Below, in pieces: positions 1 through 6,350 of a DNA stretch of 15,871 nucleotides (the stretch's first letter is position 1; the number at the start of each line of letters is the position of its first letter). The stretch lies in assembly GCA_025963425.1 (NCBI GenBank), contig JAOPUQ010000165.1, positions 1 to 15,871 on the forward strand, read 5' to 3'. Position numbers and translations under genes: made by a program. The stretch is from Modestobacter sp. GTDB taxonomy: Bacteria; Actinomycetota; Actinomycetes; Mycobacteriales; Geodermatophilaceae. The notes under the pieces were generated by a model. The model saw only the letters and a list, made by a program, of their open reading frames with translations. It had not been told where the DNA came from and ran no database searches.

Positions 1-1296
1 GGCGAGGCCCAGCACGGTGGCCGGCGCGACGGCGGGGGCCGCGAGCAGGTTGGCCGGGAGCGACACCAGGCTGACCACCCCGGAGAACGCGGCCACCAGC
101 GGCGCGGTGACCAGACCGGCCGCGGCGCTCACGGCGAGCGCCTCGGCGGGCAGGCGCGGCACGCCCCGCCGCCGCAGTGCCCGCGCCCAGGGCGGCGAGA
201 GCAGCACGATGGCCGCGGTCGCCGCGACGGAGAGGGCGAAGCCGCCGTCCCGGGCGAGCGTCGGGTCCAGCAGGAGCAGGACGGCCACGGCCGCCGACAG
301 CGCCGGCACGGCGGCTCGGGACCGTCCGGACGCCAGGGCCAGCAGGGTGATCGCGCCCATCGCGCCGGCCCGCAGCACGCTGGCCCCGGGCCGGGCCAGC
401 ACCACGAAGCCGACCAGGGCGAGCAGGCCGACCGCGGCCTGCACCCGGCGGTCGACGGCCCGGCGGCGCAACGGCCAGAGGACCAGGGCGACCGCGATGG
501 CGACGTTGGCGCCGGACACGGCAGTGAGGTGCGACAGCCCGGCCCGGCGGAACTCGCTGGTCAAGGCGGGATCCATCGCCTGGGTGTCACCGACCACCAG
601 GCCCGGCAGGAGGCCGGCCGGTCGCGGGTCGAGGGTGCGGGCGGCCGAGTCGGCCAGGCCGGTGCGCAGTACGCCGGCCGCCTGCTGCAGCCGGCCCGGG
701 CCGCCCACACCGACCGGTGGGGAGCGGGCCGACAGCACCGCCACGACGTCGTCGTCGGGCTCCGCGGGGCGGACCGCGGCCCGCAGGCGCACCTGCTGCC
801 CGGGCAGCAGCCCGGACCACTCCTGCGCGGGGCCGAAGATCAGCACCGCCCCGCTCCGCACCGGCCGGCCGGCAGCCTCCTGGACGGTGGCGGCGACGAG
901 CACCCGCGGTTCGCCCGCACCGGACAGTGGGCGTGGGTCGTCGTCCACCCGTAGGAGGACCGGCGAGATCGCCCCTGCCGCGGCGAGCTGGACCAGGGGC
1001 GAGTCCGCTCGATCGCCAGCGCGCACCGCCGCCGACGCCGACACCACGGTGGCGGCCGCGAGGCAGGTGACCGCCACCGCTTGGCGGGCGCGCGGCCGCG
1101 CCGGTCCGGGCGTCCGCCCGCGCACCAGCAGCAGCACGGTCGCCAGCACGGCGCAGCCGATCGTGCTCGCCACCAGGGGTGTGGCCGGCCATGTGCGGGT
1201 CACCAGGGTGAGCAGCCAGACGGTGACCGCCGGTGGGACGAGCCGGAGATCGACCCAGGACCACCGGTCGGTCGTCACCTGCCGTCGCACCCGCAC
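1..1296 (-). CDS. comEC: ComEC/Rec2 DNA-uptake channel protein, N-terminal part (runs off the window at base 1)
   Basis: ComEC forms the inner-membrane channel that carries single-stranded DNA into the cytoplasm during transformation. About 432 codons are visible and the C-terminal part lies outside the window. The frame is open from 1296 to base 1. The N-terminus has the DLRLVP start typical of actinobacterial ComEC, then hydrophobic segments, then a soluble DUF4131-like stretch (LLRVDDDPRPLSG, VRLRAAVRP). The hallmark GLSHLTAVSGANVA is encoded at about 540-499 and is followed by PGASVLRAGAMG and several membrane segments. I chose the GTG at 1296 because a TAGCGT hexamer ends 7 bases upstream, consistent with a leaderless start. 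GTGs at 1290, 1278 and 1362 are alternatives, and none has a well-spaced ribosome-binding site. comEA lies upstream but is separated from comEC by a gene on the opposite strand. Family identity is secure; the start is not. Confidence 0.9.
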   Translation of the reverse strand, partial: MRVRRQVTTDRWSWVDLRLVPPAVTVWLLTLVTRTWPATPLVASTIGCAVLATVLLLVRGRTPGPARPRARQAVAVTCLAAATVVSASAAVRAGDRADSPLVQLAAAGAISPVLLRVDDDPRPLSGAGEPRVLVAATVQEAAGRPVRSGAVLIFGPAQEWSGLLPGQQVRLRAAVRPAEPDDDVVAVLSARSPPVGVGGPGRLQQAAGVLRTGLADSAARTLDPRPAGLLPGLVVGDTQAMDPALTSEFRRAGLSHLTAVSGANVAIAVALVLWPLRRRAVDRRVQAAVGLLALVGFVVLARPGASVLRAGAMGAITLLALASGRSRAAVPALSAAVAVLLLLDPTLARDGGFALSVAATAAIVLLSPPWARALRRRGVPRLPAEALAVSAAAGLVTAPLVAAFSGVVSLVSLPANLLAAPAVAPATVLGLA

Positions 1297-1303
1297 CCCG
1301 GCG

Positions 1304-1309
1304 ACGCTA
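1304..1309 (-). promoter_or_regulatory. Putative -10 element (TAGCGT) of comEC
   Basis: On the minus strand TAGCGT is followed by 7 bases and then the GTG at 1296. This fits the TANNNT pattern of actinobacterial leaderless promoters. No convincing -35 is visible. The CTGTGGAC motif at 1347-1354 lies 37 bases further upstream. Confidence 0.4.
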
Positions 1310-1346
1310 GGAGCGACGCGACGTCCACGACGGGGATCGGGGCTGA

Positions 1347-1354
1347 CTGTGGAC
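1347..1354. promoter_or_regulatory. CTGTGGAC motif upstream of comEC (DnaA-box-like)
   Basis: On the minus strand this reads GTCCACAG, and the 9-mer at 1356-1348 is CGGTCCACA, close to the actinobacterial DnaA-box consensus (TTGTCCACA type). The same 8-mer occurs twice upstream of comEA, one copy at almost the same distance from its putative -10. The site lies in the region shared with the divergent plus-strand gene at 1460. Confidence 0.35.
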
Positions 1355-1459
1355 CGGGGCACCTCCTGGGGACGGCGGTCAGCGAAGTGCGAACCGTGCC
1401 TGGGGGTGGTGCAATGCCGGACGTACCTGGTGGTGCACGAGCGACGGAGGAGCGCAGAC

Positions 1460-1876
1460 GTGGCCGGGTCCCGCAGACCTCCCAGCTTCGCCGAGGTCGT
1501 CGGGGCGCTCCCGACGGTGACCACCGCGGCCTCGGCCGGCACAGCAGCGCCCGGCTTCCTGGACGGCGACAGCCTGCTCGACCCCGCGGGACGCGTGTAC
1601 CACCGCGTATGGCGCGCCCTCTCCGCCGCCGCTGCGTTCCGGGCGGCCCAGGCCGGCGCCGGCCTTGTCTGGGACGCGTGCGGATGCGGCGGCCACTGCG
1701 CACTGGCGTGGTTCACCGACGAGGAGGTGAACCGCATGGCGATGGCCGGTCGCCCACATCTCGGGCGGTCGACCAGGGACGGCGGGTTCAGCGGCCTGTC
1801 GGAGTGGCGCAGTGACGACGGGCACGTGCTGCTGGTCGCCCAGGGAGCCGTCCGCTGGAGCGACCTGCTGGCCTGA
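1460..1876 (+). CDS. Hypothetical protein with a CGCGGHC cysteine cluster
   Basis: I do not recognise this 138-residue protein. Evidence that it is real: a GGAGG at 1446-1450 lies 9 bases before the GTG at 1460, third codon positions are almost all G or C, and the composition is balanced and unlike the Arg/Pro/Ala-rich shadow frames. No signal peptide or membrane segment is obvious. Residues 74-80 read CGCGGHC, which could bind a metal. Around them lie YHRVWRALSAAAAFR (47-61), ALAWFTDEEVNRMAMAGRP (81-99) and a C-terminal GHVLLVAQGAVRWSDLL. It is the only plus-strand gene in the window, placed between comEA (convergent) and comEC (divergent). The frame stays open far upstream to base 17, but that part lies antisense to comEC and is not coding. 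Function unknown; a link to DNA uptake rests on position alone. Confidence 0.7.
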   Translation: MAGSRRPPSFAEVVGALPTVTTAASAGTAAPGFLDGDSLLDPAGRVYHRVWRALSAAAAFRAAQAGAGLVWDACGCGGHCALAWFTDEEVNRMAMAGRPHLGRSTRDGGFSGLSEWRSDDGHVLLVAQGAVRWSDLLA

Positions 1877-1889
1877 CCCGACCGTCGGG
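1877..1889. terminator. Weak hairpin between convergent hypothetical gene and comEA
   Basis: CCCGA, CCG, TCGGG directly follows the stop codon at 1876, giving a 5-bp stem with a 3-base loop. A GGGCCC tandem palindrome lies at 1910-1921. There is no T tract. It may end either of the two convergent transcripts, but it is short. Confidence 0.25.
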
Positions 1890-1925
1890 ATCAGCGGCCT
1901 GGCACTGCCGGGCCCGGGCCCCTGG

Positions 1926-2795
1926 TCAGACGGTGACCCGTTCAGCGAGCTCGGCGAAGATCGCCGGGCCGATGCCGCTCACGTCGTCGAGCTGGTCGAC
2001 GCTGGTGAACGGGCCGGAGGCGGTGCGGTGGTCGACGATCCGCTGCGCCAGCACCGGTCCGATCCCCGGCAGGGCGTCCAGGTCGGCGACGGTGGCGCTG
2101 TTGAGGTCCAGCAGCGCGCCGGGTGCGGTACCCGCGGCCGGCCCGGCGGCCGGAGCCGCGGCACCGGGCACCCCCACCGCGATCTGCTCGCCGTCGGTCA
2201 GCAGCGCGGCGGCGTTCACCGCCGCCGGGTCCGCCTCGGGCAGCAGGCCCCCGGCGGCGGTCAGCGCGTCGGCCACCCGGGAGCCGGCCGGCAGCGTCAC
2301 CAGCCCCGGCGAGGCCACCTGGCCGACCACCGAGACCACGACCGTGCCGCCGGTGGCGGGCGCAGCCGGGACGGGGGCCGCCGTCGACGGGCTCGGGCCG
2401 GCCGCTGGGGCGCCGCTTTCGACCACCGGGACCTGTTCCACGGCCGGCCGGTCCACCCATGTCCAGCCGGCCACGGCGACGGCGGCGAGCAGGCCCACCG
2501 CCCACAACGCCCAGGTGCCCGGCCTGCCGGGGTCCAGCCGGGGAGTGACCCCGGGAGCCCGGTGCCGCCCCATCCCGGCCGGCAGGCGGTCGGTCCGGTC
2601 GGACCCGGCCTCGGACCCGGCCCCGGGCTCGGCCCTGTTCCGTTCGTCGTCGTCCTCCTCGGTCCAGTCGTCCGGCTCGTCGTCCGCGTCATCGTCGGAG
2701 GGGACCCACCCGCCGGCGGTCCGGGTGTCGGCGAGCAGCGCGCGCAGCCGGGCGCGGATGACGTCGTCGTCGCTGCGGCGGGCGGAGGAGCGCAC
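1926..2795 (-). CDS. comEA: ComEA-type DNA-binding competence protein
   Basis: ComEA is the membrane-anchored receptor that binds incoming double-stranded DNA and passes it to ComEC. With the chosen start it has 289 residues. In order: a short basic N-terminus with DDDVIRARLRALL (8-20), an acidic Asp/Glu-rich stretch (33-55), one membrane segment (about 95-114), a Pro/Ala linker, an SLBB-like domain (about 152-211), an Ala/Pro linker and the helix-hairpin-helix DNA-binding domain (about 228-289) with DLNSAT, LPGIGP and SGIGPAI. The frame stays open to a GTG at 2933, next to the degV stop. However, 13 of the 46 extra codons end in A or T, against 1 of the first 46 after 2795, and a TACCGT hexamer lies 8 bases before 2795. 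I therefore prefer 2795. The next minus-strand gene is comEC, 630 bases downstream. Confidence 0.88.
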   Translation of the reverse strand: MRSSARRSDDDVIRARLRALLADTRTAGGWVPSDDDADDEPDDWTEEDDDERNRAEPGAGSEAGSDRTDRLPAGMGRHRAPGVTPRLDPGRPGTWALWAVGLLAAVAVAGWTWVDRPAVEQVPVVESGAPAAGPSPSTAAPVPAAPATGGTVVVSVVGQVASPGLVTLPAGSRVADALTAAGGLLPEADPAAVNAAALLTDGEQIAVGVPGAAAPAAGPAAGTAPGALLDLNSATVADLDALPGIGPVLAQRIVDHRTASGPFTSVDQLDDVSGIGPAIFAELAERVTV

Positions 2796-2803
2796 GGGTC
2801 CGG

Positions 2804-2809
2804 ACGGTA
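2804..2809 (-). promoter_or_regulatory. Putative -10 element (TACCGT) of comEA
   Basis: TACCGT on the minus strand is followed by 8 bases and the GTG at 2795. It supports an internal, leaderless start for comEA, since no ribosome-binding site precedes that GTG. No clear -35 is seen. A CTGTGGAC motif lies 38 bases upstream. Confidence 0.4.
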
Positions 2810-2847
2810 GGTGCGGTTCCCGGGTCCGCACGACCCGTGCAGACGGA

Positions 2848-2876
2848 CTGTGGACAACGCGTCCGGCTGTGGACGG
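2848..2876. promoter_or_regulatory. Two CTGTGGAC / DnaA-box-like motifs upstream of comEA
   Basis: CTGTGGAC occurs at 2848-2855 and 2867-2874, start to start 19 bases. On the minus strand the 9-mers are TTGTCCACA (2857-2849) and CCGTCCACA (2876-2868). The first equals the preferred Streptomyces-type DnaA box as I know it, and the second fits the looser consensus. They sit in the 138-base degV-comEA spacer. DnaA binding is inference; another regulator could use the same word. Confidence 0.4.
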
Positions 2877-2933
2877 CGGCCGGCGACCCGGCGGGGGCAG
2901 GTCCACGGTGAGCGGGTGTTCACCCCCTGCCAC

Positions 2934-3881
2934 TCAGTCGGCCGCGTGCTCCCCGGTGTCCGGGCCGGCCTCGTCCGGGTGCTCGGCGCCCGCCGGGCTG
3001 TCCGCCGGGGAGGTGTCCTCCGCCGGCGCCTCCGGCCGGAACGGGTCGAGCACGACCCCCACAGCGCCGGGCCCCACGTGGGCCCCGACCGCGGCGCCGA
3101 GCTCGCTGACGTGCAGTTCGCGGACGTCGGGCAGCCGGGCGGTGAGCTGGTCGGCCAGTCGCTGTGCCCGGTCCGGTGCCGCCAGGTGGTGCACCGCCAC
3201 GCCCACCGGTCCGCTACCGGCCGCGTCCACGGCGCGCTGGACGATCCGGTTGAGCGCGCGGCTGGACGTCCGCACCTTCTCCAGCGGCACCACCCGGCCG
3301 TCGACCACGTGCAGAACCGGCTTGACCGCCAGCGCGCTGCCCAGCAGCGCCGCCGCCGACCCGATCCGGCCGCCCCGGCGCAGATGGTCCAGCGTGTCGA
3401 CGACGAAGAGGACCCGGGCACCGGCGGCGGTCTCCCGGGCCGCCGTGGCGACCTGCGCCGCGTCGGCCCCGGACGCCGCAGCCCGCGCCGCGGCGAGCAC
3501 CGCGAACCCGGTGCCCATCGCCGCGGACCGGGAGTCCAGCACCGTCACCAGGTGCTCGCCGACCTGGGCGGCAGCCAGCCGGGCAGCGTCCACGGTGCTC
3601 GACAGCTCCCCGGACAGGTGGACCGACACGATGCGGTCGGCGCCGGCGGCCAGCCGGCGGCGGTAGGCGGCCACGAAGTCCCCCGGCGTGGGCCGCGAGG
3701 TCGACACCTGGCCGCCGCGGGCGCCCAGCGCGCGGGCCACCTCGTCCGGCGTGACGTCGCTGCCCTCGCGCCCCGAGCGGCCGGCCAGCACGACGTAGAG
3801 CGGGACGACCTCCACGTCGTACCGCTCGACCAGAGCGGCCGGCAGGTAGGCCGTGGAGTCGGTGACCACGGCGACGGACAT
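2934..3881 (-). CDS. DegV family fatty-acid-binding protein
   Basis: DegV/FakB-type proteins hold one fatty acid in a two-domain fold; in Firmicutes FakB presents it to the kinase FakA. The role in Actinobacteria is less clear. The protein has 315 residues. Family marks are the N-terminal VAVVTDSTAYLP (3-14), the TSRPTPGDF segment (61-69), HLSGELSSTVDAARLAA (88-104), DSRSAAMGTGF (116-126), VDTLDHLRRGGRIG (161-174) and the C-terminal HVGPGAVGVVL (268-278). Residues beyond about 282 form an Ala/Pro/Glu/Asp tail that the family does not need. The ATG at 3881 follows the phosphatase stop by 22 bases and has a TAGCCT hexamer 6 bases upstream, so it may have its own leaderless promoter. In M. tuberculosis a DegV gene (Rv2417c) holds a similar position. 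Confidence 0.9.
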   Translation of the reverse strand: MSVAVVTDSTAYLPAALVERYDVEVVPLYVVLAGRSGREGSDVTPDEVARALGARGGQVSTSRPTPGDFVAAYRRRLAAGADRIVSVHLSGELSSTVDAARLAAAQVGEHLVTVLDSRSAAMGTGFAVLAAARAAASGADAAQVATAARETAAGARVLFVVDTLDHLRRGGRIGSAAALLGSALAVKPVLHVVDGRVVPLEKVRTSSRALNRIVQRAVDAAGSGPVGVAVHHLAAPDRAQRLADQLTARLPDVRELHVSELGAAVGAHVGPGAVGVVLDPFRPEAPAEDTSPADSPAGAEHPDEAGPDTGEHAAD

Positions 3882-3887
3882 GGCGCG

Positions 3888-3893
3888 AGGCTA
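3888..3893 (-). promoter_or_regulatory. Putative -10 element (TAGCCT) of the degV-like gene
   Basis: TAGCCT lies exactly 6 bases upstream of the ATG at 3881, and no ribosome-binding site fits in the spacer (CGCGCC). This is leaderless promoter geometry, inside the 22-base gap after the phosphatase gene. No clear -35 is visible. Confidence 0.45.
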
Positions 3894-3903
3894 ACGGCGC
3901 GGC

Positions 3904-4677
3904 TCAGAGGGCGGCGTCGGCGTCCTCCGGTGACGGCGCCGCCGCACCCTCCTCAGGTGTCGCGCGGCTCCGCGCGGGGTCCCCGTCCCCGTCCGCGCCG
4001 GACCGCCGGCCGGCCAGCACCGCGTCCGCCGGGACGGGGGCCCGGCCGGGTCCGGGGACCGAGACGTTGTGTCGCATCAGGCGCCAGCGGGTCGACTGGA
4101 AGGTCAACTCGCTCCAGTGACAGTTGCCCAGCGGCCCGAAGACCCGCCGGTGGTCGGCACCCAGGCCCAACAGCACCTCCACCAGCCGGCCGGCCGTGCC
4201 GCCGTGGGTCACCAGCACCGCGACGTCCACCGGGGGCAGCGCGGCGACGGCGGCCAGCGACCGCTGCCCCACGGCATCAGCCAGCTCCCCGCCGCGACCA
4301 CGGACCGGTCGCCCGGCCATCCAGTCGGCGTACTGCTCGGGGTGCCGTTCGGCCACCTCATCGCGGGTCAGGCCCTCCCACGAGCCCAGGCCGTGCTCGC
4401 GCAGCCGCTCGTCCACCCGCACCGCGACGCCGAGCAACGGAGCCAGCGCACCGGCGGTCTCCCGGGCGCGCTGCAGGTCGCTGGAGACCACCGCCACCTC
4501 CCGGCCCGACAGCAGCTCGGCCAGGTGCGGCGCGGTCCGGGCGGCCTGCGCCCGACCCTCGTCGTCCAGCGGTGGGTCCAGCTGCCCCTGGAAACGCCCG
4601 CTGGCGTTCCACTCGGTCCGGCCGTGCCGCCAGACCAGCAACCGGGCGACCGGTGGGACGGCGACGCCGTCGGTCAC
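3904..4677 (-). CDS. Histidine phosphatase family protein (GpgP / phosphoglycerate mutase-like)
   Basis: This is a histidine phosphatase superfamily enzyme of 257 residues. The catalytic RHGRTEWN is at 17-24 (nucleophile His18), with substrate-binding SSDLQRARET (65-74), REHGLGSWEG (93-102) and the second histidine in THGG (157-160). Residues from about 208 on are a Pro/Ala/Asp-rich tail. The GTG at 4677 overlaps the rsfS stop as GTGA. A longer frame to 4896 exists, but its first 73 residues are almost only Arg and His and lie over the rsfS tail. Position directly after nadD and rsfS matches Rv2419c of M. tuberculosis, the glucosyl-3-phosphoglycerate phosphatase GpgP. That makes the same activity plausible, but the superfamily is broad and the substrate is not proven. 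The octT gene I recall next to it in mycobacteria is absent. Confidence 0.88.
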   Translation of the reverse strand: MTDGVAVPPVARLLVWRHGRTEWNASGRFQGQLDPPLDDEGRAQAARTAPHLAELLSGREVAVVSSDLQRARETAGALAPLLGVAVRVDERLREHGLGSWEGLTRDEVAERHPEQYADWMAGRPVRGRGGELADAVGQRSLAAVAALPPVDVAVLVTHGGTAGRLVEVLLGLGADHRRVFGPLGNCHWSELTFQSTRWRLMRHNVSVPGPGRAPVPADAVLAGRRSGADGDGDPARSRATPEEGAAAPSPEDADAAL

Positions 4678-5216
4678 CGGTCGGACTGTCCCGCGGTGTC
4701 GGTGTCGTCCAGTTCGTGGGTGTCGTCCAGTTCGTCGGTGCCGTCGCCGGTGCCGTCGGCGTCGCCGGTGCCGGCGGCGGCGGCGGCGTCGTCGGTGTCG
4801 GCGGCGTCGTCGTCGGTGTCGCCCGCGGCTCCGGCAGCGGGCGCGGAGGGAGGTGCGGTGGCGTCGACGAACGGGATGACCGGGCAGTCCTTCCACAGCC
4901 GCTCGAGGGAGTAGTAGGCGCGCTCCTCTGCGTGCTGGACGTGCACGACGACGTCGACGAAGTCGAGCAGCACCCAGCGGGACTCGGCCACGCCCTCGCG
5001 GCGCACCGGCTTCACGCCGTGTTCACGCAGCCGCTCCTCGACCGCGTCGACGATGGACTGGACCTGACGTTCGTTGGGTGCCGACGCCAGGACGAAGGCG
5101 TCGGTGATGGCCAGCCGGTCACTCACGTCGACGATGGACACGTCGGTGGCGAGCTTGTCGGCGGCAGCCTGTGCAGCGAGCAGTGCGGTCTCGCGGGCCT
5201 CGGCCGAGGCGGTCAT
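4674..5216 (-). CDS. rsfS: Ribosome silencing factor RsfS
   Basis: RsfS (RsfA/DUF143 family) binds L14 on the 50S subunit and blocks subunit joining, lowering translation under starvation. The protein has 180 residues. The domain covers about 5-115: AAQAAADKLATDVSIVDVSD (15-34), ITDAFVLASAPNERQV (37-52), DAVEER (57-62), REGVAESRWVLLDFVDVVVH (73-92) and YYSLERLWKD (101-110). The last ~60 residues are an acidic Asp/Thr/Ala/Gly tail with a short repeat (DELDDT, HELDDT), so the protein is longer than the ~110-130 residues usual for the family. The ATG at 5216 overlaps the nadD stop as ATGA, and AGGAGA lies 7 bases upstream. The stop overlaps the phosphatase start. A longer frame to 5861 is only a shadow over nadD. 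Confidence 0.95.
   Translation of the reverse strand: MTASAEARETALLAAQAAADKLATDVSIVDVSDRLAITDAFVLASAPNERQVQSIVDAVEERLREHGVKPVRREGVAESRWVLLDFVDVVVHVQHAEERAYYSLERLWKDCPVIPFVDATAPPSAPAAGAAGDTDDDAADTDDAAAAAGTGDADGTGDGTDELDDTHELDDTDTAGQSDR
4701..4736. repeat. 18-bp tandem duplication in the rsfS tail
   Basis: Two 18-base units, 4701-4718 and 4719-4736, share GGTGTCGTCCAGTTCGT and differ only at the last base. They encode the DELDDT/HELDDT repeat in the acidic tail of RsfS. The neighbouring GTC/GCC-rich stretch to about 4820 is also low complexity. It looks like slippage in a region under weak sequence constraint. Confidence 0.8.
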
Positions 5217-5992
5217 CGGGGAATCTCCTGCAGGTCGTGGGACGGGGTGTCCCCGGGGGATGGGGCATCGGGCGAAAGGGGCGGATCGCCGGCCGGGGCG
5301 TCGGGACCCGAGGTCGGGTGGAGCGGGGCGGGCCCCGAGACGGTGGTGACCGGTCGGCGAACCCCGGTCCCGGGGAGCACCTCGCCGTTCTCCGCAGTGG
5401 ACCGGGGCGCGCGGTAGAGCCCGCGCTTCTCGATGTACTGCACGACCCCGTCGGGCACCAGGTACCAGACCGGCGACCCCCGCCGGACCCGGTCGCGGCA
5501 GTCGGTGGAGCTGATCGCCAGGGCCGGGACCTCGACCAGGCTGACCCTGCCCGCGGGCAGGTCGGCGTCGGCCAGGTGGTAGCCGGGGCGGGTGACCCCC
5601 ACGAAGTGGGCCATGTGGAACAGCCGCTCGTTGTCCCGCCACCCCACGATCTGGGCGAGGGCGTCGGCGCCGGTGATGAAGAACAGCTCCGCGCCGGGGC
5701 GCTGGCGGCCCAGGTCGGTGAGGGTGTCGATCGTGTAGGTAGGACCACCCCGGTCGACGTCGACCCGGCTGACGGAGAAGCGCGGGTTGGAGGCGGTGGC
5801 GATCACCGTCATGAGGTAGCGGTCCTCGGCGGGGCTGACCCCGCTCTCGGACTTCTGCCACGGCTGACCGGTGGGGACGAACACCACCTCGTCGAGGTCG
5901 TAGAGGTCGGCCACCTCGCTGGCGGCCACCAGGTGCCCGTGGTGGACAGGGTCGAATGTGCCGCCCATCACCCCGAGTCGTCCGGCTGTCAC
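5213..5992 (-). CDS. nadD: Nicotinate-nucleotide adenylyltransferase NadD
   Basis: NadD adenylates nicotinic acid mononucleotide to deamido-NAD in NAD synthesis. The protein has 259 residues. The nucleotidyltransferase motif GTFDPVHHGH is at 11-20, VFVPTGQPWQK at 37-47, TYTIDTL at 85-91, FFITGADAL at 104-112 and the second nucleotide-binding motif ISSTDCR at 160-166 (ISSTxxR), followed by YLVPDGVVQYI (177-187). Residues after about 195 form a Pro/Ser/Asp-rich extension of some 60 residues, beyond the usual 190-215. The GTG at 5992 has a TAGGCT hexamer 6 bases upstream and no ribosome-binding site, which suggests a leaderless start. A GTG/ATG pair eight codons in is an alternative. The stop overlaps rsfS by 4 bases. 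Confidence 0.95.
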   Translation of the reverse strand: MTAGRLGVMGGTFDPVHHGHLVAASEVADLYDLDEVVFVPTGQPWQKSESGVSPAEDRYLMTVIATASNPRFSVSRVDVDRGGPTYTIDTLTDLGRQRPGAELFFITGADALAQIVGWRDNERLFHMAHFVGVTRPGYHLADADLPAGRVSLVEVPALAISSTDCRDRVRRGSPVWYLVPDGVVQYIEKRGLYRAPRSTAENGEVLPGTGVRRPVTTVSGPAPLHPTSGPDAPAGDPPLSPDAPSPGDTPSHDLQEIPR

Positions 5993-5998
5993 CGATCG

Positions 5999-6004
5999 AG
6001 CCTA
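5999..6004 (-). promoter_or_regulatory. Putative -10 element (TAGGCT) of nadD
   Basis: TAGGCT is followed by CGATCG and the GTG at 5992, so a start site 6-7 bases downstream would be the GTG itself. The place of a -35 falls in the arm of the hairpin at 6012-6050, and no -35 consensus is seen there. Confidence 0.45.
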
Positions 6005-6011
6005 GCCCGGT

Positions 6012-6050
6012 CCCGCCGGAGCCGGTCGTCTGACCACCGGCTCCGGCGGG
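6012..6050. terminator. 15-bp perfect hairpin upstream of nadD
   Basis: Arms 6012-6026 and 6036-6050 (CCCGCCGGAGCCGGT and its complement) are perfectly paired around a 9-base loop. There is no T tract, as is common for GC-rich actinobacterial terminators. It probably ends the proA-moxR-VWA transcript, since it lies just before the putative nadD promoter. A role in the nadD leader is the alternative. Confidence 0.6.
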
Positions 6051-6350
6051 CGCGGTACCTCGGGGCCGGGCGAACGACTCCGGCGGACCGGCCTCGTTCG
6101 GCGACCGGCCCCCCCGTGCAGCCGGTCGTCCAGCGGCTCACCCGCCGCGACGCCCCCGAGTGCGGGCTCCTGCTGCAGCGGGTCGGCGAGCCGCCGTCCC
6201 ACCCAGCCCAACGCGGCGACCGCGCCCCGGTTACGGCATCCGCCCCGGAAAAGGCCATGACATCGATCCCACCGGCGTGTCGTCCCCCGTCGGCGGGACG
6301 GCGGGCGGGAGGCGGGGCGGCCGGCGACGGGGCCGCCGCGCGCGTCCGGT

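Larger units (their letters stand above)
5993..6350. other. 358-base gap between the VWA gene and nadD
   Basis: No confident gene here. The gap holds a perfect 15-bp hairpin (6012-6050), a small imperfect hairpin (6281-6300) and a putative -10 for nadD. In the minus frame ending at 6004, about 6107-6220 reads like real protein (AALGWVGRRLADPLQQEP, then LDDRLHGG) with G/C-ending codons, but it has no good start and turns Arg/Pro-rich afterwards. Another minus frame, ATG 6258 to a stop at 5989, overlaps the nadD GTG as GTGA but is Arg-rich and probably not coding. The stretch may be a gene remnant. Confidence 0.4.

Noticed and set aside
17..1459. Upstream part of a 619-residue plus-strand open frame
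   Set aside because: It lies antisense to comEC, is rich in Arg/Ser/Thr/Ala without domains, and only the part after the ribosome-binding site at 1446-1450 has coding character.
4678..4896. Arg/His-rich N-terminal extension of the histidine phosphatase
   Set aside because: It is an off-frame reading of the repeated acidic tail of RsfS. The GTGA overlap at 4677 gives a normal start.
2811..5417. 868-residue plus-strand open frame
   Set aside because: It runs opposite comEA, degV, the phosphatase, rsfS and nadD, all with clear family motifs. Long antisense frames are expected when stop codons are rare in high-GC DNA.
5989..6258. Possible 89-residue gene ending in a GTGA overlap with nadD
   Set aside because: Coupling geometry is attractive, but the sequence is Arg-rich, contains the 15-bp hairpin and has weaker third-position G/C bias than neighbouring genes.
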